Shown: one piece after another, positions 1 through 6,099 of the stretch | How the letters are laid out: the number at the start of each line of letters is the position of its first letter | Position numbering within the stretch: position 1 is the stretch's first letter | Assembly: GCA_003224515.1 (NCBI GenBank) | Contig: QHZC01000396.1 | Span: 1 to 14,159 of the forward strand | Direction of reading: 5' to 3' | From: Acidobacteriota bacterium | GTDB lineage: Bacteria; Acidobacteriota; Terriglobia; Acidiferrales; UBA7541 | DNA: 14,159 bases | Position numbers and translations under genes: made by a program | Notes under the pieces: model-generated | Seen by the model: the letters and a program-made list of their open reading frames with translations, nothing else | Told to the model about the DNA's origin: nothing | The model's database searches: none

Positions 1-266
1 ATGAAAAGTACCGCACGACGTTCCGACTGCCTGCTTCCAAGGCCTGGGCCAAGGGTCTTCTGATTGAACTTGATGAGACACCCATAGGGACCTTTGTGGA
101 ACTGGAGGGGCCCGCCGCGGCAATCGATCGAGCGGCCGAGGAGCTGGGATTCTCGAAACGCGACTATGTCTTGAAGAACTATCTTTGGTTGTATATGGAA
201 GACTGCCGCCGGAAAGGCTTGCAACCAAGCCACATGGTCTTTCCAGACCGCAAGACGCCTTCCTAA
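1..266 (+). CDS. CYTH-domain protein (class IV adenylate cyclase-like), C-terminal part
   Basis: The gene enters from the left edge and is read from base 3, ending at TAA (264-266); a second stop, TAG, follows at once. The 87 visible residues contain RTTFRLP, then IELDETPIGTFVELEG, then a helix with AAEELGF and a tyrosine-rich tail (RDYVLKNYLWLY). Alternating acidic residues on a strand (ELDETPIGTFVELEG), followed by an A..LGF helix and a K-YL tail, are typical of the C-terminal half of the CYTH tunnel fold, as in CyaB-type adenylate cyclases and inorganic/thiamine triphosphatases. The fold binds triphosphates with divalent metal. The N-terminal ExExK signature lies outside the window, so cyclase and triphosphatase cannot be separated. 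It is probably a separate unit from the next gene, because a promoter and a terminator lie in between. Confidence 0.72.
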   Translation, partial: EKYRTTFRLPASKAWAKGLLIELDETPIGTFVELEGPAAAIDRAAEELGFSKRDYVLKNYLWLYMEDCRRKGLQPSHMVFPDRKTPS

Positions 267-309
267 TAGTCATTCGAACAAAAAAATCACTCCAAAAGTC
301 ATTCTTTTC

Positions 310-338
310 TTGACATGGCGAAGCACGCGGCTTATCAA
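310..338 (+). promoter_or_regulatory. Candidate sigma70 promoter for the leader/metal-transport unit
   Basis: A perfect TTGACA (310-315) is followed, after a 17-base spacer, by TATCAA (333-338), which matches four of six -10 consensus positions. Transcription would start near 345. This is just before the first strong hairpin (352-370) and 333 bases upstream of the first gene's ATG, which implies a long untranslated leader. Confidence 0.5.
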
Positions 339-426
339 TGCAACTGTGACTGTGACTGCGTAGCGGTCACACAACGGAGTGAATTTCCTCTCAATGAGTG
401 CGGGCAGCGAAGTCGAACCTGGCCCT

Positions 427-463
427 AGTTGGTCCGGGCAGCATGGGGGCCTGAAGTTGGTCC
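427..463 (+). repeat. Direct repeat AGTTGGTCC, two copies
   Basis: AGTTGGTCC occurs at 427-435 and 455-463, 28 bases apart, both inside the long-range helix of the leader. Each GGTCC can pair with the single GGGCC at 447-451, so the two copies compete for the same partner. This could be a switching element or a chance duplication. Confidence 0.5.
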
Positions 464-574
464 ATCGGCCGGGTGTACAGATGATGTCGCGCGAGGCGCA
501 AGCCACAACGCGCGCGATCGCGTGGGGAGGGTTCACTGGCGGCTAAAGGTAAGTCCATTTGTGTGAGGTACTTG

Positions 575-609
575 CCCGCGGCCGAGGTTCTTCGGTGCGC
601 GGGTTTTTT
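575..609 (+). terminator. Intrinsic terminator in the leader of the metal-transport unit
   Basis: CCCGCG (575-580) pairs perfectly with CGCGGG (598-603). An inner stem, CCGAG (582-586) with TTCGG (591-595), closes a GTTC loop. Six T residues follow directly (604-609). This is a textbook rho-independent terminator. It lies 68 bases upstream of the next ATG and 265 bases after the CYTH stop, so it either ends a small RNA or works as a conditional terminator in the leader. Confidence 0.8.
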
Positions 610-637
610 GTTGCCGGGATGAGTTCGGCGGTAAAGC

Positions 638-659
638 TGGTCGGGAAAACCCGGTGACC
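638..659 (+). promoter_or_regulatory. Hairpin just upstream of the ribosome binding site
   Basis: GGTC (639-642) pairs with GACC (656-659), and GGG (643-645) with CCC (650-652), with an AAAA loop and a GGT bulge. It sits between the terminator and the ribosome binding site (663-670) and may insulate or tune translation of the next gene. Confidence 0.35.
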
Positions 660-677
660 GGCGAGGAGGGAGACCAA

Positions 678-1919
678 ATGGATCTCTACGCGACAGAATT
701 GATGGGCTCGAAGACTTACGATGCGGCGGGGAATTATGTCGGCCGTGTTCGCGAATTTTTCATCGAGCCCGCGGAAGCCCCCAATCGCGTGTCGCATTAT
801 CTGTTGTCGCGGGGCCACTTTCAACCGCTGGTGGCCAAACACAACCAAGTTGCCTCGGTGGCGGCGGGAAAGATGGAGTTAAGTGTCAGCGAACGAGCCC
901 TCGAACTCTACCAACCGAATGAGTCGTGGCTGGCGGTTCAGAAGGATTTGCTAGATCAACAGATCATTGATACCCGTGGGCGCAAGGTCGTGCGTGTAAA
1001 TGACGTCGACCTGACCCCTTTCCGCACGAATGGCAACGTCGAGCTGCGTCTGGCGCAAGTCGATGTGGGGCTCCCGGGAGCCGTGCGGAGGCTGCTCCAG
1101 GGAGTCGTGCCTTCCAAGGTCGTGCGCAAACTGCAGAGCAAATTGCCGCAGAGCGCAATTCGCTGGGAATTCGTGAACCTTGTCGAGCCGGACCCGATGC
1201 GCCGCGTGAAGCTGCGCATAACGCACGAAAAACTTGAAGACCTGCACCCGGCGGATCTTGCGGAAATCATGGAGGATCTGTCCGCGGCGGAACGGCAGGG
1301 AATTATCGCCTCGCTGGATGAGGAGACCGCGGCGGCGGTCCTCGCGGAACTGGACGAGCGGCTCACAACGCAAATCGTGGAAAAACTAGATCCGGAGAAG
1401 GCGGCAGACATTCTGGAAGAAATGGCCCCGGACGCGGCGGCCGACCTTCTGGCGGACTTGCCCAAGGAAACATCCGAAGAACTTCTGCATGAGATGCCTG
1501 GCCAGGAAGCCGACGAGGTTCGCGAATTGCTGGAATTCGACCCCGCGACGGCCGGCGGCATGATGAACACGGAGTTCGCGTTTGTAGGCGAGGCTTCCAC
1601 GCGGGAGGAAGTGCTGGAGTGGATGCGAGAACAGGAGTTGAATTTTGATCAACTGGACACGATCGTTGTGCTGGACAGTTCGGCGAAGTTTTCAGGTACT
1701 GTCCCCGTTGCGCGGCTCCTTCTGGCAGCGGCCGATCAACGCATGACAGAATTGAAGATGGAACCCCTTCTTAGCGTGCCCGCGAATGCGGACGACAAAG
1801 AAGTCTTCGAGCTTTTCGACAAGTACAACCTGCGGATGCTGACGGTAGTTGACAAAGAAAACCGGCCGATTGGAGCCATCACCGTGGACGACGTGGTGTC
1901 GAAGCTGGTGAGGAATTAG
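678..1919 (+). CDS. PRC-barrel / MgtE-N / CBS protein without a membrane domain
   Basis: This soluble 413-residue protein resembles the cytosolic part of the MgtE magnesium channel. I read two PRC-barrel-like modules (about 1-75 and 85-145), an MgtE intracellular N domain of short repeated helices (about 185-290; LHPADLAEIMEDL, then repeats of the DPEKAADILEEM type), and a CBS pair (about 295-413; AGGMMNTEF, ending in RPIGAITVDDVVSKL). There is no hydrophobic span, so the MgtE pore domain is absent. In true MgtE the N and CBS domains bind Mg2+ and close the pore; here they may regulate a partner instead. The start is ATG 678, because GAGGAGGG (663-670) lies seven bases upstream; an in-frame GTG at 654 has no such site. 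A divergent Nramp-like transporter starts 21 bases after the stop, so the two are probably co-transcribed. The role as a regulatory subunit is inference. Confidence 0.85.
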   Translation: MDLYATELMGSKTYDAAGNYVGRVREFFIEPAEAPNRVSHYLLSRGHFQPLVAKHNQVASVAAGKMELSVSERALELYQPNESWLAVQKDLLDQQIIDTRGRKVVRVNDVDLTPFRTNGNVELRLAQVDVGLPGAVRRLLQGVVPSKVVRKLQSKLPQSAIRWEFVNLVEPDPMRRVKLRITHEKLEDLHPADLAEIMEDLSAAERQGIIASLDEETAAAVLAELDERLTTQIVEKLDPEKAADILEEMAPDAAADLLADLPKETSEELLHEMPGQEADEVRELLEFDPATAGGMMNTEFAFVGEASTREEVLEWMREQELNFDQLDTIVVLDSSAKFSGTVPVARLLLAAADQRMTELKMEPLLSVPANADDKEVFELFDKYNLRMLTVVDKENRPIGAITVDDVVSKLVRN

Positions 1920-1940
1920 GAAGCGAAGCTGAGCGGAACG

Positions 1941-3263
1941 ATGAACTGGGGCGCTATTTTCGCGATGTTTGATCGTGTGCGGGCAGGCGACACGGATTTG
2001 CAGAAGAAGATCCGTGGACTGCGCCGGCGTCTGACGCTGTTGCTGGCCGTGGTGGGCCCCGGGCTGATCACCTCCAATGTGGACAACGACGCGGGTGGTA
2101 TTTCCGTCTATACGCAAGCGGGAGCGCAATATGGCTACGCTTTGCTCTGGTCGCTGATTCCAATGACGATTGCGCTGTATGTCACGGAGGAAATGTGCGC
2201 ACGGATGGGCGTCGTGACTGGAAAAGGGCTCTCCGATCTCATTCGCGAGGAATTCGGGTTCCGGCCGACGTTTTTCGCAATGGTCACGGGCTTTCTTGTG
2301 GACTTGGCGAACGTGGTGGCGGAGTTTGCCGGTGTCGCGGCATCCATGCAGATTTTTGGGGTCAGCAAGTACGTCGCGGTGCCAATCGCAGCGATCGTCG
2401 TTTGGGTCCTGGTTATTCGAGGAACCTACCGTGAGGTGGAAGTTATTTTTCTTTTCGCCTGCATCCTCTATCTTTCCTACGTATTTTCCGCCGTCTTGGC
2501 CAAGCCGGATTGGCTGATCGCCGCGAAACACACAGTAATTCCGAATCTTCGTCTGGATTCAGGCTACCTGCTCATGTTGACGGGACTCGTCGGAACCACG
2601 ATTGCCCCGTGGCAGTTTTTTTACCTTCAGGCTGGATTTGTGGAAAAGAAGGTGGGGCCGCGCCAGTATCCGCAGGCACGCGCCGACGTTCTGTTCGGCA
2701 GCGTAAGCTGCATGGTGATCGTCTTCTTCATCATCGTTTGCACTGCGGCGACGCTCTACGTCTCCGGCCACCGGAACATCACTGACGCCGCGCAGGCGGC
2801 CCAAGCGCTGATTCCCCTTGCCGGCAAAGGCGCAGGAATGCTATTTGCTTTTGGGTTGCTCAACGCATCACTTTTTGCCGCTTCCATTTTGCCGCTTTCC
2901 ACCGCCCACGTGATTTGCGAAGGGCTTGGCTTTGAAGCGGGGCTCGACCACAAATTTAGAGAGGCTCCCATCTTCTACTGGCTCTATACCATTCTGATCG
3001 TAGTCGGGGCAGGCGTCGTTCTGCTACCCAACGCGCCTCTTTGGAAGATTCTGATCTTTTCCCAGGTGGGCAATGGGATCTGGCTTCCGGTGGTGGTGAT
3101 ATTCATTCTGCTACTCGTAAACCGGCGTGACCTGATGGGCGAATATGTCAACACGGTGACTTTCAACATCGTCGCGTGGGTGACAGCGATCGCCATGATT
3201 GCCCTGACGTTAGTGCTTACCTACACGGCGCTCTTTCAGCAAAGCGCGCCACCTTCGCCTTGA
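1941..3263 (+). CDS. Nramp-fold divalent metal transporter, divergent metal site
   Basis: This 440-residue polytopic inner-membrane protein has about 11 hydrophobic spans and matches the Nramp/SLC11 fold (COG1914-type). The first span carries GPGLITSNVDNDAGG (39-53) followed by QAGAQYGYALLW, the equivalent of the GPG...DPGN...QAGA segment of canonical MntH. The classical DPGN is replaced by D48-N-D-A-G-G53. In the sixth-span region the canonical MPH motif is replaced by GTTIAPWQ (218-225). Canonical Nramps use the Asp, Asn and Met of these motifs to bind Mn2+ or Fe2+, so the ion here may differ, possibly Mg2+ or another hard cation. The preceding gene encodes an MgtE-like sensing module, which supports a Mg2+ or general divalent role. 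The start is ATG 1941 with only a weak AGCGGAA upstream; ATG 1965 is an alternative. The transporter family is clear; the substrate is not. Confidence 0.85.
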   Translation: MNWGAIFAMFDRVRAGDTDLQKKIRGLRRRLTLLLAVVGPGLITSNVDNDAGGISVYTQAGAQYGYALLWSLIPMTIALYVTEEMCARMGVVTGKGLSDLIREEFGFRPTFFAMVTGFLVDLANVVAEFAGVAASMQIFGVSKYVAVPIAAIVVWVLVIRGTYREVEVIFLFACILYLSYVFSAVLAKPDWLIAAKHTVIPNLRLDSGYLLMLTGLVGTTIAPWQFFYLQAGFVEKKVGPRQYPQARADVLFGSVSCMVIVFFIIVCTAATLYVSGHRNITDAAQAAQALIPLAGKGAGMLFAFGLLNASLFAASILPLSTAHVICEGLGFEAGLDHKFREAPIFYWLYTILIVVGAGVVLLPNAPLWKILIFSQVGNGIWLPVVVIFILLLVNRRDLMGEYVNTVTFNIVAWVTAIAMIALTLVLTYTALFQQSAPPSP

Positions 3264-3271
3264 TGGTAAAC

Positions 3272-3286
3272 ACGGCACCATGCCGT
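3272..3286 (+). other. Short hairpin after the transporter gene
   Basis: ACGGCA (3272-3277) and TGCCGT (3281-3286) are perfect inverted repeats around CCA. No T-run follows, so this is not a convincing intrinsic terminator. The 94-base gap to uppS shows no other clear signal. Confidence 0.3.
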
Positions 3287-3357
3287 TGCGTGACTGCCGA
3301 AACGTATGTTAACTTTGCGGCGTAAAGAGGATTTGCAAGAAAGCCTGCATAGACACC

Positions 3358-4203
3358 GTGCCCCACAGCCCCACTCCCAAGACGCTGCAAGTTGCCGCTC
3401 CTGGTTCGCTCGGCCCGGTTACGCCGGAAGAGGCGAGCCTGCTCGAAAAGTTGGACTTGACGCGGCTGCCGAGGCACGTCGCAGTGATCATGGACGGCAA
3501 CGGGCGGTGGGCGCAGAAGCGGCATCTCCCGCGGATCGCGGGGCACCGTTCGGGGACGCAATCGGCGCGCACGACAATTGAAACCTGCGCGCGATTGAAA
3601 ATCGAGGCGCTGACGCTTTATGCTTTTTCCGTCGAAAACTGGCGGCGACCCAAGACTGAAATCGACTTCCTGATGGCGCTGCTTCGCGAATATCTCCGCA
3701 AAGAGATGCCTCTCATTCAGAAGAACAATATCCGTATGCGGTTCCTTGGTCGGATGGACGAACTCCCCGCCGGAGTGCAGAACGATGTGCGGGATGCCAT
3801 GGAGAAAACCGCGGGAAACAAGGGCATGGTGCTGTGCGTGGCGCTGAATTATGGCGGGCGCGCGGAAATTGTGGATGCCATGAACGCGATCCTTTCCGAA
3901 CGCAACGGCCATGGAACATCGAACAAGATCACCGAGGAGCAGCTCTCCCGGCATTTGTATACCGAAGGCCTGCCGGACCCTGATCTCCTGATCCGCACCA
4001 GCGGCGAGATGCGCGTGAGCAATTTTCTGCTATGGCAGATTGCCTACGCGGAAATTTTCGTCACGGAAACCCTCTGGCCAGACTTCAACCGCGCACGATT
4101 GCTCGAGGCCTTACTGGAGTTTCAGAAGCGCGAGCGCCGTTATGGCGGCATCCGAGAAGGCGAGTCTTCCGGCGAGAAACCAGCGCGCGCTGCGGGTCAT
4201 TAA
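3358..4203 (+). CDS. uppS: Isoprenyl transferase (undecaprenyl diphosphate synthase family)
   Basis: This enzyme is a cis-prenyltransferase that adds isopentenyl units to farnesyl diphosphate to make undecaprenyl diphosphate, the lipid carrier for peptidoglycan and other envelope glycans. The 281-residue protein shows all family blocks: MDGNGRWA with catalytic Asp46, GHRSG, LTLYAFSVENWRRP, ALNYGGRAEIVDA, and the C-terminal PDLLIRTSGEMRVSNFLLWQ block followed by YAEIFVTETLWPDF. The GTG at 3358 is the only usual start upstream of the conserved core in this frame (stop at 3310); it lacks a strong ribosome binding site. It gives about 44 residues before the DGNGRW motif, longer than the roughly 20 usual in the family, so a TTG start near 3448-3454 is possible. 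A 913-base spacer separates it from cdsA, which is unusual. Confidence 0.95.
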   Translation: MPHSPTPKTLQVAAPGSLGPVTPEEASLLEKLDLTRLPRHVAVIMDGNGRWAQKRHLPRIAGHRSGTQSARTTIETCARLKIEALTLYAFSVENWRRPKTEIDFLMALLREYLRKEMPLIQKNNIRMRFLGRMDELPAGVQNDVRDAMEKTAGNKGMVLCVALNYGGRAEIVDAMNAILSERNGHGTSNKITEEQLSRHLYTEGLPDPDLLIRTSGEMRVSNFLLWQIAYAEIFVTETLWPDFNRARLLEALLEFQKRERRYGGIREGESSGEKPARAAGH

Positions 4204-4316
4204 TCTCGTGGCTGGTGACTCCCGACTGGGAAGATTTCCGAGCCCCATTTTGATCCGCATCGTGATCTTGCATTTCTAAGTCGTGATTTAAGACCCTGTT
4301 AGTTTTAAGCGCGAGC

Positions 4317-4331
4317 CACCCCGCTGGGGTG
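4317..4331. repeat. Perfect inverted repeat CACCCC-GCT-GGGGTG
   Basis: A 6-bp GC-rich hairpin with a 3-base loop lies about 115 bases after the uppS stop. No T-run follows. It could slow polymerase or be part of a dispersed intergenic repeat. Confidence 0.5.
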
Positions 4332-4376
4332 TACCTAGTAAGAGAAGATGAAGAGCGTTACGGCATCGGTTTGGTT

Positions 4377-4437
4377 GATTCGTGACTGGCGCCCCTCAAG
4401 CGCTCAGTAGGGCCGGTGATTTGTGACTGGTGATGAG
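4377..4437. repeat. GATTYGTGACTGG direct repeats
   Basis: GATTCGTGACTGG (4377-4389) and GATTTGTGACTGG (4418-4430) differ at one base. A related GTGGCTGGTGACTCCCGACTGG lies at 4208-4229, just after uppS. They suggest a degenerate short-repeat family in this spacer. Confidence 0.5.
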
Positions 4438-4438
4438 A

Positions 4439-4457
4439 CCGCAGCACCCCTCTGCGG
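4439..4457. repeat. Inverted repeat CCGCAG / CTGCGG
   Basis: A perfect 6-bp stem, CCGCAG (4439-4444) with CTGCGG (4452-4457), encloses a 7-base loop. It directly follows the GTGACTGGTGATGAG copy. The downstream sequence (AGTTGTTTGGG) is only weakly T-rich, so a terminator role is doubtful. Confidence 0.45.
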
Positions 4458-4863
4458 AGTTGTTTGGGTCGTTCCAAATCGGGAAGAATCCCCCGACAGC
4501 CGGCATTTTTCGTAAGTGGCAAACAGAGGGTTTATTATGCCCGACAACGCGAAGAGTGACCGACCCGTTGAAAGCTCGGGTGTAAAAGCCTCCGCTGGCT
4601 GGGAGAAGCGGCCGGCCGTAGCGAATAGCGAAGCATGGAAGAAGCGATGCGGCGAAATCGGGATGCGCCTGCCAGTAGTACGGATGAGGTGCGTTTTCAG
4701 GAACACGCAACGCTGCGTCGATGCTACGCACAACACCTCCCGCTCGTCGGTTAGCTCGATCAGGCTGTATTCGATCTGCAACGAAGGGCGACCACCCCCG
4801 CAGGTGGGCAAGCTGTTGGCCTGCCACGTGCCACGCCTTCGATCGGTCAAAGGCTTGGAAGCT

Positions 4864-4883
4864 AACGCGCATAAACGCGCATA
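4864..4883. repeat. Tandem 10-mer AACGCGCATA x2
   Basis: Two exact adjacent copies of AACGCGCATA occupy 4864-4873 and 4874-4883 in the spacer upstream of cdsA. It may be a slippage product or a double binding site; nothing else in the sequence decides this. Confidence 0.55.
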
Positions 4884-5116
4884 TTGAAGTCATCTCGCGG
4901 ATTCGATCATTGCCCGATTGATATGCTAATCGGAAATTTGACACACTTTCGAAACTTTGCAATCCAGGCGACCGGATGGCTGCAACGAATTGCAAATGTT
5001 CATATTTCAGCCGGATAGTACCGCGCCATTTTCCCTCGACCATCCGACCATCCCCGGCGTGATTTATTTCTCTCGATGTGATGAGATGAAGGGAGCGATT
5101 CCTCAGGGGATTCCTT

Positions 5117-5992
5117 ATGACTTGGAAGCGGGTGGCGACGGCCGCGGTGCTGATTCCGATTGTGGTCGGCATCGTGTTGTGGGGTTCCACGGCCGTGATG
5201 GCGCTGGCCCTGGCGCTGGTGATTCCGCTCGCACTCTTCGAGTACTTCGCACTGGGCGAGGCTATCGGGCACCGCGCATACAGGTTCTGGACGGCAACTT
5301 GCGCCCTCGTGCTCATTTTTCTCGAGTGGGTTGCAAGCACGGTCAATGTGCTGACCCGCGGGACTTATACGTTCGCCATCCATACAGAGAGTGGCGTTTC
5401 TCGAATTCCGCTCACGTCGTACGATGCCTTTTTCTTGTTCGTGCTGGGACTGGCTGGCATCACTCTCGCTACCCGCCGCCCGCTGGTGGAGACTTTGCCG
5501 GCGGCAGGAATCAGCTGCAGCGGCCTGCTGCTGGTGGCTTTTCCACTCTCCTACGCGGTGCGGTTACACGGATTAAGGGATGTGGGGCACCTGTTACTGC
5601 TTTTCGCCCTGGTGATTACTTGGGTTGGTGATAGTGCCGCTTACTTTGTGGGCCGCGCAATAGGCAAGCATCTTTTTGCACCACACCTTAGCCCCAATAA
5701 AACCTGGGAAGGAGCTGTCGCGAGTTTTGTGGCTTCTGTGGTCGTGGGATTAATCTTCGCGCGCTGGATCTTCATGCCAGTGCCGCTTCTGCTGGGGATG
5801 GCGGCGGTGGGGAACGTTGCGGGGCAGGTCGGGGATCTACTGGAATCGGCCTACAAGCGGAGCGCGGGGATCAAGGATTCGGGGAGCCTGCTGCCGGGGC
5901 ATGGCGGCGTCCTTGACCGAATCGACGCGCTCATCCTTGCCATTCCGGTTGTCTGGTATTATTGGGTATTGATCTACTCTCCGAGATCGTAG
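5117..5992 (+). CDS. cdsA: Phosphatidate cytidylyltransferase (CDP-diglyceride synthase)
   Basis: This inner-membrane enzyme makes CDP-diacylglycerol from phosphatidate and CTP, the branch point for bacterial phospholipids. The 291-residue protein is strongly hydrophobic with about seven or eight spans. The family signature is intact near the C-terminus: SAYKRSAGIKDSG followed by LLPGHGGVLDRID, with the K-D and H-G-G...D-R-x-D residues in place. The upstream motifs GDSAAYFVGRAIGK and LSPNKTWEGAVAS are also typical. ATG 5117 is supported by AGGGGA at 5105-5110, six bases upstream. It usually follows uppS closely in this type of cluster; here a 913-base spacer intervenes, so it probably has its own promoter in that spacer. 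An 80-107-base gap with a hairpin separates it from dxr. Confidence 0.95.
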   Translation: MTWKRVATAAVLIPIVVGIVLWGSTAVMALALALVIPLALFEYFALGEAIGHRAYRFWTATCALVLIFLEWVASTVNVLTRGTYTFAIHTESGVSRIPLTSYDAFFLFVLGLAGITLATRRPLVETLPAAGISCSGLLLVAFPLSYAVRLHGLRDVGHLLLLFALVITWVGDSAAYFVGRAIGKHLFAPHLSPNKTWEGAVASFVASVVVGLIFARWIFMPVPLLLGMAAVGNVAGQVGDLLESAYKRSAGIKDSGSLLPGHGGVLDRIDALILAIPVVWYYWVLIYSPRS

Positions 5993-6034
5993 GTCAGAAG
6001 GCCTCCATCAGCCAAGTCGGTATGACGGAAAAAG

Positions 6035-6063
6035 CGGCGCCTGGGCCCCGACAGGAGTCGCCG
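6035..6063 (+). promoter_or_regulatory. Hairpin between cdsA and dxr
   Basis: CGGCG (6035-6039) pairs with CGCCG (6059-6063), and CCTG (6040-6043) with CAGG (6052-6055), leaving an 8-base loop and an AGT bulge. The stem covers the only strong AGGAG (6053-6057) before dxr. No T-run follows. It may affect dxr translation; the effect is inferred. Confidence 0.35.
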
Positions 6064-6099
6064 TAAAGCGCCGTGCTGCAAAGGAAATCGAAAGACACC

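Larger units (their letters stand above)
345..609 (+). ncRNA. Structured RNA leader, candidate attenuator or riboswitch
   Basis: This non-coding stretch lies between the promoter and the intrinsic terminator. Seen by eye: (a) an 8-bp hairpin, 352-359 with 363-370, loop GTA; (b) an 8-bp long-range helix, 417-424 with 467-474, one G-U pair; (c) inside it, GGGCC 447-451 can pair with GGTCC 459-463 or with GGTCC 431-435; (d) a 7-bp helix, 487-493 with 511-517, capped by a GGC-GCAA-GCC stem-loop (495-504) with a GNRA tetraloop; (e) the terminator at 575-609. Bases 465-470 can instead pair with 580-585, and 471-473 with 575-577, which would break the terminator and is incompatible with helix (b). 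I do not recognise the M-box, yybP-ykoY or other common metal riboswitch cores. The alternative reading is a free-standing small RNA ending at 609. Confidence 0.5.
4204..5116. other. Long spacer between uppS and cdsA, no convincing gene
   Basis: These 913 bases hold no frame with a recognisable domain. Open frames exist on both strands (for example 4516-4887 plus and 4404-4850 minus), but their translations show no family motif. The stretch contains GTGACTGG-type repeats, two hairpins (4317-4331 and 4439-4457) and a tandem 10-mer (4864-4883). A TTGACA at 4938-4943 has no well-spaced -10 box. The region looks like decayed or inserted repeat-type DNA rather than a regulatory leader alone. The last part must carry the ribosome binding site of cdsA (AGGGGA, 5105-5110). 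Confidence 0.6.

Noticed and set aside
411..424. TTCGA on the complement, resembling a tRNA T-loop
   Set aside because: The flanking bases do not form a T stem, and no acceptor, anticodon or D arm can be built around it.
270..536. 88-codon minus-strand frame in the leader region
   Set aside because: It lies over promoter and hairpin sequence, has no motif and no ribosome binding site.
345..609. Known M-box or yybP-ykoY riboswitch upstream of the MgtE-like gene
   Set aside because: I looked for the conserved cores of these classes by eye and did not find them; the leader is reported as unassigned instead.
1692..2531. 279-codon minus-strand frame opposite the MgtE-like and Nramp-like genes
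   Set aside because: It is a shadow of the opposite-strand coding frames; its His/Gln/Arg-rich composition is an artefact of the complement.
4516..4887. 123-codon plus-strand frame in the spacer
   Set aside because: No recognisable motif, no hydrophobic or regular pattern, no good ribosome binding site; parts overlap repeats. Kept as spacer.
4938..4963. TTGACA in the spacer as the cdsA promoter
   Set aside because: The best -10-like hexamer (TGCAAT, 4958-4963) is only 14 bases away, so the spacing is poor; mentioned under the spacer but not called.
4396..5346. 316-codon minus-strand open frame across the uppS-cdsA spacer
   Set aside because: It overlaps the 5' part of the certain cdsA gene on the other strand, shows no domain motif, and is rich in Arg, Ser and Pro as expected for a chance frame in GC-rich DNA.
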